A stretch of DNA of 34,859 nucleotides from Oscillospiraceae bacterium (GTDB lineage: Bacteria; Bacillota; Clostridia; Oscillospirales; Acutalibacteraceae): the NCBI GenBank assembly GCA_902790325.1, contig CADARP010000019.1, forward strand, positions 1-34,859, written 5' to 3'. Below are positions 7,919-17,357 of this stretch, piece after piece (position 1 is the stretch's first letter; each line of letters starts with the position of its first letter). Under the pieces are notes generated by a model, which worked only from the letters and a program-made list of their open reading frames with translations, was not told the DNA's origin and made no database searches. Position numbers and translations under genes: made by a program.

Positions 7919-10090
7919 TTATTTGTTTTCCTGCATCCATTTTGCGAGCTGATCCGCCAGCGCGGAGCTTCCGGCCGACTCCTTCGGCTGGTTTTGCAGA
8001 TACTTCTGCACATCGCGCTTTCCCGCGCCCTTCTGCTCGCGGCGCTTTTCAAAGTCCGCAAGTCTCTCGCGGTAGCCGCACACACAGGTGAACGTCTGCT
8101 TGTCCCCTTCGCCGCGAAGCTCCAGCTTTTTGTGGCAGTTCGGGCAGCGGGCATTCGTGGTGCGCGAAACGCTCTTGCGGTATCCGCATTCACGGTCGGG
8201 GCAAACAAGCATCCGTCCGTGCTTGCCCTGCACATCCAAAAGGAAACTGCCGCAGTCGGGACATTTCTCCCGCGTCACGTTGTCGTGCACGAACTTCGCA
8301 TCGGATGCAATCACCGCAGAAACAAGCTGCGTTGCATATGCGCGCATTTCATCGACAAACGCATCCTCGCGCACAAGTCCTTTGGCAATGCCCTGCAGCT
8401 GCTCCTCCCATTTCGCCGTCAGTGCGGCGCTCTTGAGATCGGACGGTACGATCCGCACAAGCTGTCTGCCCTTCTTTGTCGGAACGATCTCCTTGCCTCT
8501 GCGTTCGATGCAGAAAGAATCAAACAGCTTTTCGATGATGTCCGCGCGCGTTGCGGGCGTGCCCAATCCGCTCGTCTGCGACAGAACGGAACGCAGCTTG
8601 CTGTCCTGCACCTGCGAAACGGGATTCTCCATCGCGGTCAGGAGCGTCGCTTCGTTGTATCGCGCGGGCGGTTTCGTTTTTCCCTCTTTGACGCGGGCGG
8701 CGCGCACGAAAAGCGTCTGCCCCTGTGACAGCGGCGGCAGCTCCTGCGCGCGGTTCTCCTCCTCCGCGTCGTCATCCTCGACCGCGCCGTACAGCGCTCT
8801 CCATCCCGCCGTACGCGTGGTCGTGCCGGTGGCAAAAAACGTCTGCTTCTCGATCTGCAGCGTGAGTTTGACTTCCTCGTATTCATATGCGGGCGACAGC
8901 ACCGCAAGGAAACGCTTGACGACCAGGTCGTAGATGTTGCGTTCCTCGTGCGACAACGCCGAAAGATTCACATACTGTTCGGTCGGGATGATCGCGTGGT
9001 GGTCGGTCACCTTGTCGTCGTTTACGATATACTTCGTCGACAGCGGCTTCGCCCGCAGCAGCTTCTGCGCCGCTTCCTTGTACGGTCCGACAGAGACGGC
9101 GCGCAGCCGCTCGGGGATCGTCGCGGCGACATCCTTCGTGATATAGCGCGAGTCTGTGCGCGGGTACGTCAGCAGCTTGTGTGTTTCATACAGGCTCTGC
9201 ATGAGCGAGAGCGTTTGTTTGGCGGAATAGGCGTATTTGCGGTTCGCGTCGCGCTGCAGCTCGGTCAGATCGTACGCCGCGGGCGGCGCCTTGTGCTTAT
9301 AGGCGCGCTGTACCGAGACGAGCGTCGCTTTCTTGTTCCGTATGCTGTCGCAGATGCGCTGCGCAGTCTGCGCGTCGCTCATACGCGAATTGCCGCTTTT
9401 GTCACGGTAAACGGCACGGAAGCCGTCGAAATCCGCCCAAACAGTATAGAAGGGTTTCGGCACAAATTTTTCGATATCTTCCTCACGCTGCACGATCAGC
9501 GACAGCGTAGGCGTCTGCACACGTCCTGCGGCAAGCTGCGCGTTATACTTGCATGTGAGCGCGCGCGTCACATTCAGTCCGACAAGCCAGTCCGCTTCGC
9601 TGCGCGCGCGTGCCGAACGAAACAGCGCGTCATACGCCGATGCGGGCTTGAGATTGGCAAAGCCCTCTCTGATGGACGCATCCGTCTGGGAAGAGATCCA
9701 CAACCGCTTCGTCGTGCCCTTCCATCCGGCCTTCATCATGATCCAGCGCGCCACCAGCTCGCCCTCGCGTCCGGCGTCCGTGGCGATGACCAATTCACTT
9801 ATATCCGACCGGTGCATCAGCGCGGAGACCGCCTTGAACTGCGCAGACGTCTGCTTGATGACGACAAGCTGCATCTTTTTCGGCAGCATGGGCAGATCCT
9901 CCATGCGCCACGTTTGATATTTCTTATCATAAGCCTCCGGATCGGCCAGCGTCACAAGATGACCCAATGCCCAGGTCACGATATACTGCGGCCCGATGAC
10001 GCAGCCGCTGCCGTTCTGCCGACAGCCCAGCACGCGCGCAATGTCACGCGCAACCGATGGTTTTTCCGTCAATACCAATGTTTTTCCCAT
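7919..10090 (-). CDS. topB: DNA topoisomerase III (type IA)
   Basis: This 723-residue enzyme relaxes negative supercoils and decatenates replication intermediates by cutting one strand. The N-terminal Toprim domain shows TLVLTEKPSVARDIA and VIATDAGREGELVARWI. The catalytic tyrosine is Y309 in TYPRTDSRYI. The C-terminus has topoisomerase zinc-ribbon pairs (CPDCGS with a later CPDRECGY, then CPNCHKK with CVCGY), followed by a short charged tail. The length fits TopB rather than TopA. AGAGGTG precedes the ATG, 13 bases after the kinase-like gene. TopB homologues are frequent on integrative elements, but nothing else here looks mobile and its neighbours are housekeeping or envelope genes. Confidence 0.95.
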   Translation of the reverse strand: MGKTLVLTEKPSVARDIARVLGCRQNGSGCVIGPQYIVTWALGHLVTLADPEAYDKKYQTWRMEDLPMLPKKMQLVVIKQTSAQFKAVSALMHRSDISELVIATDAGREGELVARWIMMKAGWKGTTKRLWISSQTDASIREGFANLKPASAYDALFRSARARSEADWLVGLNVTRALTCKYNAQLAAGRVQTPTLSLIVQREEDIEKFVPKPFYTVWADFDGFRAVYRDKSGNSRMSDAQTAQRICDSIRNKKATLVSVQRAYKHKAPPAAYDLTELQRDANRKYAYSAKQTLSLMQSLYETHKLLTYPRTDSRYITKDVAATIPERLRAVSVGPYKEAAQKLLRAKPLSTKYIVNDDKVTDHHAIIPTEQYVNLSALSHEERNIYDLVVKRFLAVLSPAYEYEEVKLTLQIEKQTFFATGTTTRTAGWRALYGAVEDDDAEEENRAQELPPLSQGQTLFVRAARVKEGKTKPPARYNEATLLTAMENPVSQVQDSKLRSVLSQTSGLGTPATRADIIEKLFDSFCIERRGKEIVPTKKGRQLVRIVPSDLKSAALTAKWEEQLQGIAKGLVREDAFVDEMRAYATQLVSAVIASDAKFVHDNVTREKCPDCGSFLLDVQGKHGRMLVCPDRECGYRKSVSRTTNARCPNCHKKLELRGEGDKQTFTCVCGYRERLADFEKRREQKGAGKRDVQKYLQNQPKESAGSSALADQLAKWMQENK

Positions 10091-10103
10091 GGTGCACCTC
10101 TGT

Positions 10104-12092
10104 TTATTCTGACGCATCCGGCAGGATCGCCGGGAATCGCAGCACGGCAATCAACGTGTCCTGCGAAAGATGATCGACCATAGAACCGCCTTGCAGAATT
10201 GCAAAAACCTTTGCGGAAGACATGCCCATACCGGACAGTTCGTGCAGCTGCCGATTTGTATCGGCGCGCACCGTGCAGCGGAACACAATGACCACGTTCT
10301 CTCCCACGCGTCCGGCACGCATGAACAAACGCGTTCCGGCCACGGCGTTGTCGAGCATGACAGACAGGATACCCTCGAACACATACCACATATACTGCCC
10401 GTCCGCGCGGATCATCACCGGCTCGTCCGGCTGCTCGGTCACAGGTTCGACGCCCGCCTCCTCAAACCGCGGATAAAACTCGCCGATCGCCTGCGAAAGC
10501 ATCATACCCGCGTCTGTCGGCACCGGTTCGATCGGCAGATTGCCGGTCGACGCCTTGGAAATGAGAATGAGATCCTCGATCGTTTTTTTCAGATCCTGCG
10601 ACAGCGTGACGATGTGCGCAATGCTCTGACGCGACTGTTCTTCTGTCTGCGTTCCGCTTTCGAGCAGGCGGATGTTCTCCGACACTTCTTTCAGCGGGTC
10701 GCGCAGACCCTCGGACACGCTGTGGATCAACTCGGTGCTGAAGCTCTCGTTGATGTACCGTTTCTCCGTTTCCGAATTGGCGTTGCGGCTGAGAACGTTG
10801 ATATTATCCGCGTGTCTGCGGCCGGAGTCGGACAGTTTTTCCGTCGGTATGGAGCCGATTTGTCCGGAAACGATCTGGCGCGTCGACGGGATATAGACGC
10901 TCATGTCTTTGTGCACAATATACAGGATCACTGTCATCGTCACAACAAACACGCCGTCCATCAGGAAATACATCTCCCACGGTATCCCTTTCTTCGTCAT
11001 CGAGAGTGCAAAATATACCGCAAACTGAAACACAATTGCAATGGACAGAATCGTCTGTGCGCGCTGACCGAACGTACGACCGGCAAATGTACGGTACAGG
11101 ATCGAACGGCGCCACCATGTCGGTCTGTGCAGACGCACGCTGACCGTCGAAAGCAGCATCTGCAAAAGCGTCGCAAAAACAAGAAGCAACAAAAAGACGA
11201 TATAGGCCGTCTGTTCGATATCCACAGCTGGTTCACGCTTGATTTCCAGGCGCTTCCTCGCCAAGCCCGTGAAGACAAACGAAAGATCGGACAGACTTGC
11301 GGTCTGACGCTGTAAAAAGAGAATGCACAGCCAAAAGAGCAGCGCGCAGAACGGCGCAAGAAAATACATCGGGATCTGATCCAGATCGCGTTTTCGTGTC
11401 GACTCGGATACGCCGGAAACCGAATAGACCACGCTTGCAAGCAGGATCTCAAGCACACCAAACAAGACCATCAGTGCAAACACGGCATACTTGGATTTAT
11501 TGGCCAAAGAGAAAAAGCGGGCAGCATACCAATACTTATCTTTAGCCTCTTCGAAAAACTTTTCCTTCTTTAAGTATCCTTCAAAACTGAATTCGGCATT
11601 CGAATCGTATTGTTTTATGTTTTCGCCGTTGATTTTAATTGCCTGCTCTCTGCTGTGGTCGACCTTATCACTTTCGATCAGGCTCATGTAATTTCGATAA
11701 CCGTAGTTTGTAAAGACAGTCGTTCCGTCCTGAATAATGGCAAAGAAATAGTTGCAGTTCTTCTCTTCAAACTCAACCGCGTATTCCTTGAGCATCTCGT
11801 GAATCGGATCAGTCTCGCCATTTGACTCTTCGTCCGACTGATTCGCCAGGACAAAGTTAACAGAGTTAAAATACTCCAGCGCATCCCGTCGGCTGTTGTC
11901 CATGAGTTTTGTGGTCACTTCATCCTGCAGCTCCTTGCCGTTCGTTGTATAAAACTTTTCTTTTGTCAAATACAAAAAGCTCCTTGCAAAGCAGGAAAGA
12001 AAAATCGTATTCAGAATAAAGCATACGGAAACGACCGTCCGCAGCGTTCGGCTGCCGACGATCCGATCCAAAAAACCGACTTTACCGCGCAC
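10104..12092 (-). CDS. Degenerate sensor histidine kinase-like membrane protein (pseudokinase)
   Basis: This 662-residue protein resembles the neighbouring kinase in layout. It has a first membrane helix (about 19-35), an extracytoplasmic segment to about residue 200, five further helices (about 203-392), a dimerisation helix pair and a C-terminal ATPase-like domain. The helix that should read SHDIKTPL reads SEGLRDPL, placing Glu461 where the phosphoacceptor His belongs. The ATPase part keeps an N-box-like Asn (MLDNAVAG) but lacks a clear DxGxG box. It may therefore be a non-catalytic partner or signal modulator of the adjacent kinase. The GTG at 12092 is the better start: AAAGGAGG lies seven bases upstream of it, but only about one base from a GTG two codons earlier. 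That ribosome site overlaps the upstream stop. Confidence 0.8.
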   Translation of the reverse strand: MRGKVGFLDRIVGSRTLRTVVSVCFILNTIFLSCFARSFLYLTKEKFYTTNGKELQDEVTTKLMDNSRRDALEYFNSVNFVLANQSDEESNGETDPIHEMLKEYAVEFEEKNCNYFFAIIQDGTTVFTNYGYRNYMSLIESDKVDHSREQAIKINGENIKQYDSNAEFSFEGYLKKEKFFEEAKDKYWYAARFFSLANKSKYAVFALMVLFGVLEILLASVVYSVSGVSESTRKRDLDQIPMYFLAPFCALLFWLCILFLQRQTASLSDLSFVFTGLARKRLEIKREPAVDIEQTAYIVFLLLLVFATLLQMLLSTVSVRLHRPTWWRRSILYRTFAGRTFGQRAQTILSIAIVFQFAVYFALSMTKKGIPWEMYFLMDGVFVVTMTVILYIVHKDMSVYIPSTRQIVSGQIGSIPTEKLSDSGRRHADNINVLSRNANSETEKRYINESFSTELIHSVSEGLRDPLKEVSENIRLLESGTQTEEQSRQSIAHIVTLSQDLKKTIEDLILISKASTGNLPIEPVPTDAGMMLSQAIGEFYPRFEEAGVEPVTEQPDEPVMIRADGQYMWYVFEGILSVMLDNAVAGTRLFMRAGRVGENVVIVFRCTVRADTNRQLHELSGMGMSSAKVFAILQGGSMVDHLSQDTLIAVLRFPAILPDASE

Positions 12093-12105
12093 AGTCACCC
12101 CTCCT

Positions 12106-14043
12106 TTACAGCTTGCGGAACAGAAGCTGCGAAACGAATATATCGTCCTCGGTATGCAGCCACAGCTTGCCGCCCTGCAGCTTCATCAGCGACTGCGCAA
12201 TGGACAGCCCCAAGCCGCTGCCGTCAGTATGGCGCGCGTCATCCTCGCGCACAAACCGTTCCATAAGCTCCTCACCCGACAGCTGCATCGGTCGGTCAGA
12301 ACGGTTGCGAAAGATTGCCGCGGCTCTGTCCCGGCTGCGGACAACGGCGATCTGTACCTCCGAGCCGAAACGGGAATACTTACAGATGTTATTCATCAGA
12401 TTGTCCGTCACACGCTGCATCAGACGCGGGTCTGCCTTCACGAAAACCGGCTGCTTTGGCAGACGCAGACGAATGGTGATCCCCTGCTTTGACAGCCGCT
12501 CCTCAAAGCCGGGAACGGCCTGCTGCACCGTCGAGCAAAGATCGACCACTGTAAGCGCCACCGGTACATTGCCGCTCGCGGCGTCGGAAACTTCGGACAG
12601 ATCGTCCACCAGCTTTTGCAGCCGTCCGGAATGGCGCTGCAGCACATGCAGATATTTCACACGATCCTCCGGCGTCAGATCTTCGCGCTTGAGCAGCTGC
12701 GCGTAATTGATGATCGAAGTCAGCGGCGTTTTGATGTCGTGGGAAAGGTTGGTGATCAGTTCCGCCTTGAAATTGCTGCTCTGGATGTATTCGTCCGCCG
12801 ACGCTTTGATGCGCTGCACAAGCGTATCCACATCGACGCCATGCGTGCGCAGCGTCGCGTAATCGTTTGCGTTCGAGGCTGTTCCGGACAGATCGCCCTC
12901 GACGAACTGCGCCGTCTTATCCATCACGGCGCGCAGCTGCCGCAGTGTCCGGAAGATGACCGGCAGCGTCACGAGCTTTTCAAGAATCAGGAACAGGATG
13001 ACCCCGTACTTGAGGTTTTCCGAAAACAAAGCCGATTTTTCCTTTTGAAGATAATGCACGCCCACCAGATACAGTCCGATCGACGCCGCCTTGATGACCT
13101 GCATCATGACCAGATAAAACATGGTCCGGCGGGAAAAAGCGATTTGCCGAAAGCGCCGGAACGCGAACAGACACTGTATCCCGCCTCGCCGGACACTGTA
13201 AACGACCAGAACCAGCAGGATCAAGATCAACGCAAAAACGATCGTCATGCATACCGGCCAAAGCAGCATCCCGTATTCGCCGGAACCGGTTTTCAGATAT
13301 TCGGACATTCTGTCGCGCACTTTGATCACATCGAGCAGCAGCATATACAGGATCACAAGCGCGGGAAGCACACAGCAGATATAAAGATCCGGCGGCAAAA
13401 CGCTGAACATGCGCTGGGCGCCCTTGCTGCGCGAAGCCTCGCGGACTGCCCCGCGAATCGCAATTGCGCAGCTCAGCAGCGCCAAACCGCCCAGGATAAC
13501 AGTCATTGCCCAAAGATTGTTCTCATACCGCAAACCGTTTGCGGCAAGATTGATGCCTCGCTTGAACAAATCATCCTTATCCATCGACTCGGCCAGCGCA
13601 CAATCGACATTCACGGTCACGGGTTTGAGCTGTCCCAAAACATAAGTATCGACCGTTACAGGGATCTGCTCTCTGCACCACGTTTTCTCGCCGTCGATCA
13701 TTGTGCTGATGGTCGTCGTGCTCTTGGCGTTATCTTTGCCTCTCGACTCTATAACGGCTTCAAACCGGAAGTTTGTGTTTGCCGGATTGAATTCATCGGA
13801 GTTTTTCTTTTCCTTCTTTGAATCAAAGTACGGCTGCAGCACCTCTTCTTTGAGTATATCCAGTTTAATGCCGTACAGCTCTTTTATAAGCGCTTCCTGT
13901 CCGCTGTTGCGATATGCTTTGGCAAAGCCGTCCGTCTTCTGCATATACCACAGAGAGCCGGACAGCGACGCAAGGAAGAAAAACAAAGCAGCAAAAATCA
14001 CGCTGCTCCAGCGAACCGCGCTTTTGTCTGCTGCCTTTTTCAT
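12106..14043 (-). CDS. Sensor histidine kinase, membrane-bound
   Basis: This 645-residue kinase has a first membrane helix (about 13-33), a 140-residue extracytoplasmic domain and five more helices (to about 362). A HAMP-like linker leads to the phosphoacceptor helix LITNLSHDIKTPLTSIINY with His435, then a HATPase domain with N-box NNICKYSR and the glycine-rich TDGSGLGLSIAQSLM. It should autophosphorylate and pass phosphate to the response regulator whose gene lies five bases upstream. The multi-helix sensor region is unlike the usual two-helix OmpR-type partner, and the signal is unknown. The pseudokinase gene follows 13 bases downstream, so the three proteins are probably made together. Confidence 0.92.
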   Translation of the reverse strand: MKKAADKSAVRWSSVIFAALFFFLASLSGSLWYMQKTDGFAKAYRNSGQEALIKELYGIKLDILKEEVLQPYFDSKKEKKNSDEFNPANTNFRFEAVIESRGKDNAKSTTTISTMIDGEKTWCREQIPVTVDTYVLGQLKPVTVNVDCALAESMDKDDLFKRGINLAANGLRYENNLWAMTVILGGLALLSCAIAIRGAVREASRSKGAQRMFSVLPPDLYICCVLPALVILYMLLLDVIKVRDRMSEYLKTGSGEYGMLLWPVCMTIVFALILILLVLVVYSVRRGGIQCLFAFRRFRQIAFSRRTMFYLVMMQVIKAASIGLYLVGVHYLQKEKSALFSENLKYGVILFLILEKLVTLPVIFRTLRQLRAVMDKTAQFVEGDLSGTASNANDYATLRTHGVDVDTLVQRIKASADEYIQSSNFKAELITNLSHDIKTPLTSIINYAQLLKREDLTPEDRVKYLHVLQRHSGRLQKLVDDLSEVSDAASGNVPVALTVVDLCSTVQQAVPGFEERLSKQGITIRLRLPKQPVFVKADPRLMQRVTDNLMNNICKYSRFGSEVQIAVVRSRDRAAAIFRNRSDRPMQLSGEELMERFVREDDARHTDGSGLGLSIAQSLMKLQGGKLWLHTEDDIFVSQLLFRKL

Positions 14044-14048
14044 CCTGT

Positions 14049-14762
14049 CTACCTCTTTTCCATTTTGTATCCGTGGCCGAACCGCACGCGGATGTAGGTC
14101 GGGTTTGCCGGGTCGAACTCGATCTTTTCACGCAGATGCCGGATATGTACGGCGACTGTGTTTTCCGCGCCGAACGGTTCCTCGTGCTTGATGCGGCGGA
14201 AGATCTCCGTCAGCGGAAAGATCTCGCCGATATGCGTCATGAACAAATACAGAATGTCGTATTCCGTGCGCGTCAGATGAATCTCTTCGCCGTCGACGCG
14301 TACTGTCTTGGTATGGTCGTCCAGCTCGATGCGTCCGTTGCGCAGAACGGTCTGCTTGTTCTCCGTTTCCTCCGGCGCTCCGCTGTAAACCTGCACGCGC
14401 CGAAGCTGTGAACGCACACGCGCGAGCACCTCGAGCATATTGAAAGGCTTCGTAACATAGTCGTCCGCGCCGCAGTTGAGCCCGAGCACTTTGTCGGCGT
14501 CTTCACTCTTGGCGGTAAGCAGGATGACCGGGATGTTATATCCGGATTCGCGCATACGCATGACCGTGTCGATCCCGGAAATCCCCGGCATCATCACGTC
14601 CATCAGTACCAGATGCACCGTATTCTGCTCCAGCAGTTTCAACGCCTGCCGGCCGTCGTACGCGCACAGAACGTCATAGTCCGCGTTTTTCAGAAAGATT
14701 TTCAACCCAGCGACGATATCTTCCTCATCGTCGCAAACCAGGATCGTGTACTTCTCCGGCAT
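14049..14762 (-). CDS. Response regulator, OmpR/PhoB family
   Basis: This 237-residue regulator has a receiver domain with acidic pocket D11/D12, phosphoacceptor D55 (LVLMDVMMPG), the conserved Thr/Ser region VILLTAKSE and the Lys of DDYVTKPFNMLE. A winged-helix DNA-binding domain follows, ending VRFGHGYKMEKR, with the typical EIFRRIKHEE and VAVHIRHLREKIE segments. It is the first gene of the regulator-kinase-pseudokinase set and lies 35 bases after the surface-protein gene. AGGTGGAG sits before the ATG. The target genes are unknown; the surrounding envelope genes in the same block are obvious candidates by position only. Confidence 0.95.
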   Translation of the reverse strand: MPEKYTILVCDDEEDIVAGLKIFLKNADYDVLCAYDGRQALKLLEQNTVHLVLMDVMMPGISGIDTVMRMRESGYNIPVILLTAKSEDADKVLGLNCGADDYVTKPFNMLEVLARVRSQLRRVQVYSGAPEETENKQTVLRNGRIELDDHTKTVRVDGEEIHLTRTEYDILYLFMTHIGEIFPLTEIFRRIKHEEPFGAENTVAVHIRHLREKIEFDPANPTYIRVRFGHGYKMEKR

Positions 14763-14797
14763 TTTCTCTCCACCTTTTCCCCTTCTGTATTATTTTC

Positions 14798-17344
14798 TTA
14801 ATACCAAATCCAACCAAACAGCAGGATCAGAATGATCCACTGCAGAACCGTCAGGCGCACCTGCATCGTAAAGGTCGCGGAAACGCCCTGCGTCGTGACA
14901 CGGAACGTCTGAGGGCCGCGGCGGACGCGTGCAGCAGACGCAGGCTCCACCTTCATCTGCGAGAGATCGCGCACAACTTCGTCGTGTCCGTCGTTGTACT
15001 GTACCCGTACCGCGAGGCCCTTAAAGTCAGGCGATCTTTTGTAGACAAACGACGTATTTTCCGGCATCGATTCGATCACAGCCGATACCGCTTTGAGTTC
15101 CTTGACCGTCACGTCGAACGACGCCGAAAGGCCGCGGTACGTCACGGTCACCGTCTGTGTACCGGCGACAGAAAACGTCTTCGGGGTGAAGCTGTACCCG
15201 CTCGTCAGCGTGTGCGCATCATTGTACGCATCCGTATAGACCAGCGTAAGTCCCGTCAAATCGGGAGAATCGCCGGTAAAATACGTAATCTTATCCGGCG
15301 CGCGCGCGATCACCAGCGTCGGTGCGTATTCCAGCACGGTCACCGGAAATGTCGTGCTCGCACCGCCGAAAGACAGCGTGACCGTCTTTGTACCCGGCGT
15401 CGTCAGCGACTCGGGCGATACGGAAACATCCTCCGCCGTCAGCGGTACCGTCTTGCCGCTGCGCAAATGCGCGCAGATCTCCATACCGTCCAGTTCCACC
15501 TGCTGGCGGACATAATACTGCGTTTTGGTCGGCGCTGTCACCAGTTCGAGCCGCTCGACCGTATCTTCCGCCACGGTGACGTTTACCGTCTTCTTCTGTG
15601 TATATGTGCGCTCACCGATCTGCGCGGTTACGGTCACGGTAAACGGATAGGTTCCCGCCGTCGTCATTACCCGGGATGTGAATGCCGCGCCGTCGGGATC
15701 GGTCACGGTATAGGTAAGCGTCGCAAAATCCGCCGCTTCCTCCTGCGAACGATCAACGTACAGCTGCTCCGCCGAAAGCGTCTGATCCGTATACAGCGAC
15801 TGCGGCGTCACAGTCAGCAGATCGCCCAGCGCCGTCTCATCGACCGGCACATCGACGGAAGGCGCCGCAAATTGACCGATCTGCAGTCCGTCGGCAAAAA
15901 CGCCGCATCTGCCGCTGTTGGTCGAGACGCCGTCTCCGCCGAGGAAGCCGTCGCGCGCCGTCACATCAAACGTCAACTTAAATATGCCGGCATCGTTTTC
16001 GTCCACGACTTCACCGTTTGCATGGATCGCCACGGGCGGAAAATCGACCGCATCGAGCGAAACGGTCGTTGTGCCGTCGTCGTTCTCGATGATCTGCGCC
16101 TGCGGATACACCTCCAGCAGCGCCTGACGCTGCGCGTCGGTCAGGTAAAAGTATTTGGAAACGGTGTCGCACACCTGCGCGGAATGCACCGGCTCGCCCA
16201 GCGCGGCGGAAATGCCGGCGAAGGCGCCGCTCAGATCCATGTGCAGATCGCCGATGGAGCAGCAGTTATTCGCCTGCTGCGTGCCGGAAACGTCCATGCT
16301 TTCGGCGTCCGGATAATTGGAAGAGACGAGCGAAAGGTATGTTCTGTTTTTTTGGCCGGTCTCGCCCGCAAGATTCTCCTCGTTGAACACGCCGATCGTA
16401 TAGATCTGCGTGCCGTTTTGCTTCATCTGCGCCGCAGCCGCAATCGCGCCGTTCGCCGTCAGAAGCGCCGTCGAGTCATTGTCGTATTCCCAGCCGTAGG
16501 AACCGGGTCCGCCGTCCGTAAAGAAAATCACGACGCGGCGGCTTGCCGTCGAGCCGGAAAGGATCTGTTTTGCCTGTGTCATCGCGTCGTCCGAATATGT
16601 CGGTCCGGCAGCATTCAGGGAAGCAAACACATCCGTCAGCGTCTGTTCGGAATCCTTCGCGGACATCAGCGCGCCGGACGCAGTCCCGTCGCCGGTCAGA
16701 ATGTTGGCATAGTAAGGATCGGGCTGCGTCGCGTGGGTACAGAGCGCGCCCGCGCCTTTCGGCTCGGGAGAAGAGAATTCCACAACGGCAACGCGGTGAT
16801 CCGCCTCGTACTGCACGGCGTTCTGCGCAATGGAATGCACGAAATCGGTCGCCGCTGCGCGCAGCGCGTCCATCGCGCCGGTATAGAACTGATAGGTGCC
16901 GTTCTGACCGTCGCCGGGCGTGACCTGGGTCTGCGGGCCGTTTTCTTCAAGCTGGCCGAACCATGCGGGCTCCTCGCCGGGAGACGCCGTATTGTGCACG
17001 CGGACATTGACGCGGATCAGTTTATCTCTGCCGTCCTCTTTGACGACACGGACATAGCGGATATAGTAGTCCTTCGCGCCGTCAAGCTCGTTTGCGGGAA
17101 TCGGCGTGCTGTTTTCCATGCTGCCGGAAACGTCCAGCACCATCACGATGTCCGCGGCGGGAACGCTGCCGGTCTGGAATGCACGCAGCGAAATGCTGTA
17201 TGTTCCGTCCCCGTTGGGCGTCGCCGTTTTTTCACAGCAAAAGCCCTCCGTATCCGCCGCCGTTACACCCGCCGGCGAACACGCAAGCAAAAACGCAAAT
17301 ATCAAAAGGATCGCAGCGATCCTGTTTCGCATCGGATTCCTCAT
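14798..17344 (-). CDS. Secreted von Willebrand factor A / bacterial Ig-like domain surface protein
   Basis: This 848-residue protein starts with a hydrophobic export signal to about residue 30 (VTAA before DTE). LLAC at 19-22 could alternatively be a weak lipobox. A vWA domain follows with an intact metal-binding DxSxS motif (D71, S73, S75 in DVSGSM) and FFTDGGPG. The middle carries an Ig-like or cadherin-like stretch. About three Big_3-type Ig repeats then follow, each ending in a strand such as FPVTV, FDVTV or FTMQV. The last 18 residues (QWIILILLFGWIWY type) form a membrane helix with no LPxTG motif, so anchoring is by a tail helix rather than sortase. It is probably an adhesin or matrix-binding protein. 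AAGGAG precedes the ATG at 17344. Confidence 0.85.
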   Translation of the reverse strand: MRNPMRNRIAAILLIFAFLLACSPAGVTAADTEGFCCEKTATPNGDGTYSISLRAFQTGSVPAADIVMVLDVSGSMENSTPIPANELDGAKDYYIRYVRVVKEDGRDKLIRVNVRVHNTASPGEEPAWFGQLEENGPQTQVTPGDGQNGTYQFYTGAMDALRAAATDFVHSIAQNAVQYEADHRVAVVEFSSPEPKGAGALCTHATQPDPYYANILTGDGTASGALMSAKDSEQTLTDVFASLNAAGPTYSDDAMTQAKQILSGSTASRRVVIFFTDGGPGSYGWEYDNDSTALLTANGAIAAAAQMKQNGTQIYTIGVFNEENLAGETGQKNRTYLSLVSSNYPDAESMDVSGTQQANNCCSIGDLHMDLSGAFAGISAALGEPVHSAQVCDTVSKYFYLTDAQRQALLEVYPQAQIIENDDGTTTVSLDAVDFPPVAIHANGEVVDENDAGIFKLTFDVTARDGFLGGDGVSTNSGRCGVFADGLQIGQFAAPSVDVPVDETALGDLLTVTPQSLYTDQTLSAEQLYVDRSQEEAADFATLTYTVTDPDGAAFTSRVMTTAGTYPFTVTVTAQIGERTYTQKKTVNVTVAEDTVERLELVTAPTKTQYYVRQQVELDGMEICAHLRSGKTVPLTAEDVSVSPESLTTPGTKTVTLSFGGASTTFPVTVLEYAPTLVIARAPDKITYFTGDSPDLTGLTLVYTDAYNDAHTLTSGYSFTPKTFSVAGTQTVTVTYRGLSASFDVTVKELKAVSAVIESMPENTSFVYKRSPDFKGLAVRVQYNDGHDEVVRDLSQMKVEPASAARVRRGPQTFRVTTQGVSATFTMQVRLTVLQWIILILLFGWIWY

Positions 17345-17357
17345 AGTCTTTTCTCCT

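Noticed and set aside
7919-10090. topB as a marker of an integrated conjugative element.
   Set aside because: No integrase, relaxase, type IV secretion or attachment-site repeats are present, and composition and spacing match the surrounding operon.
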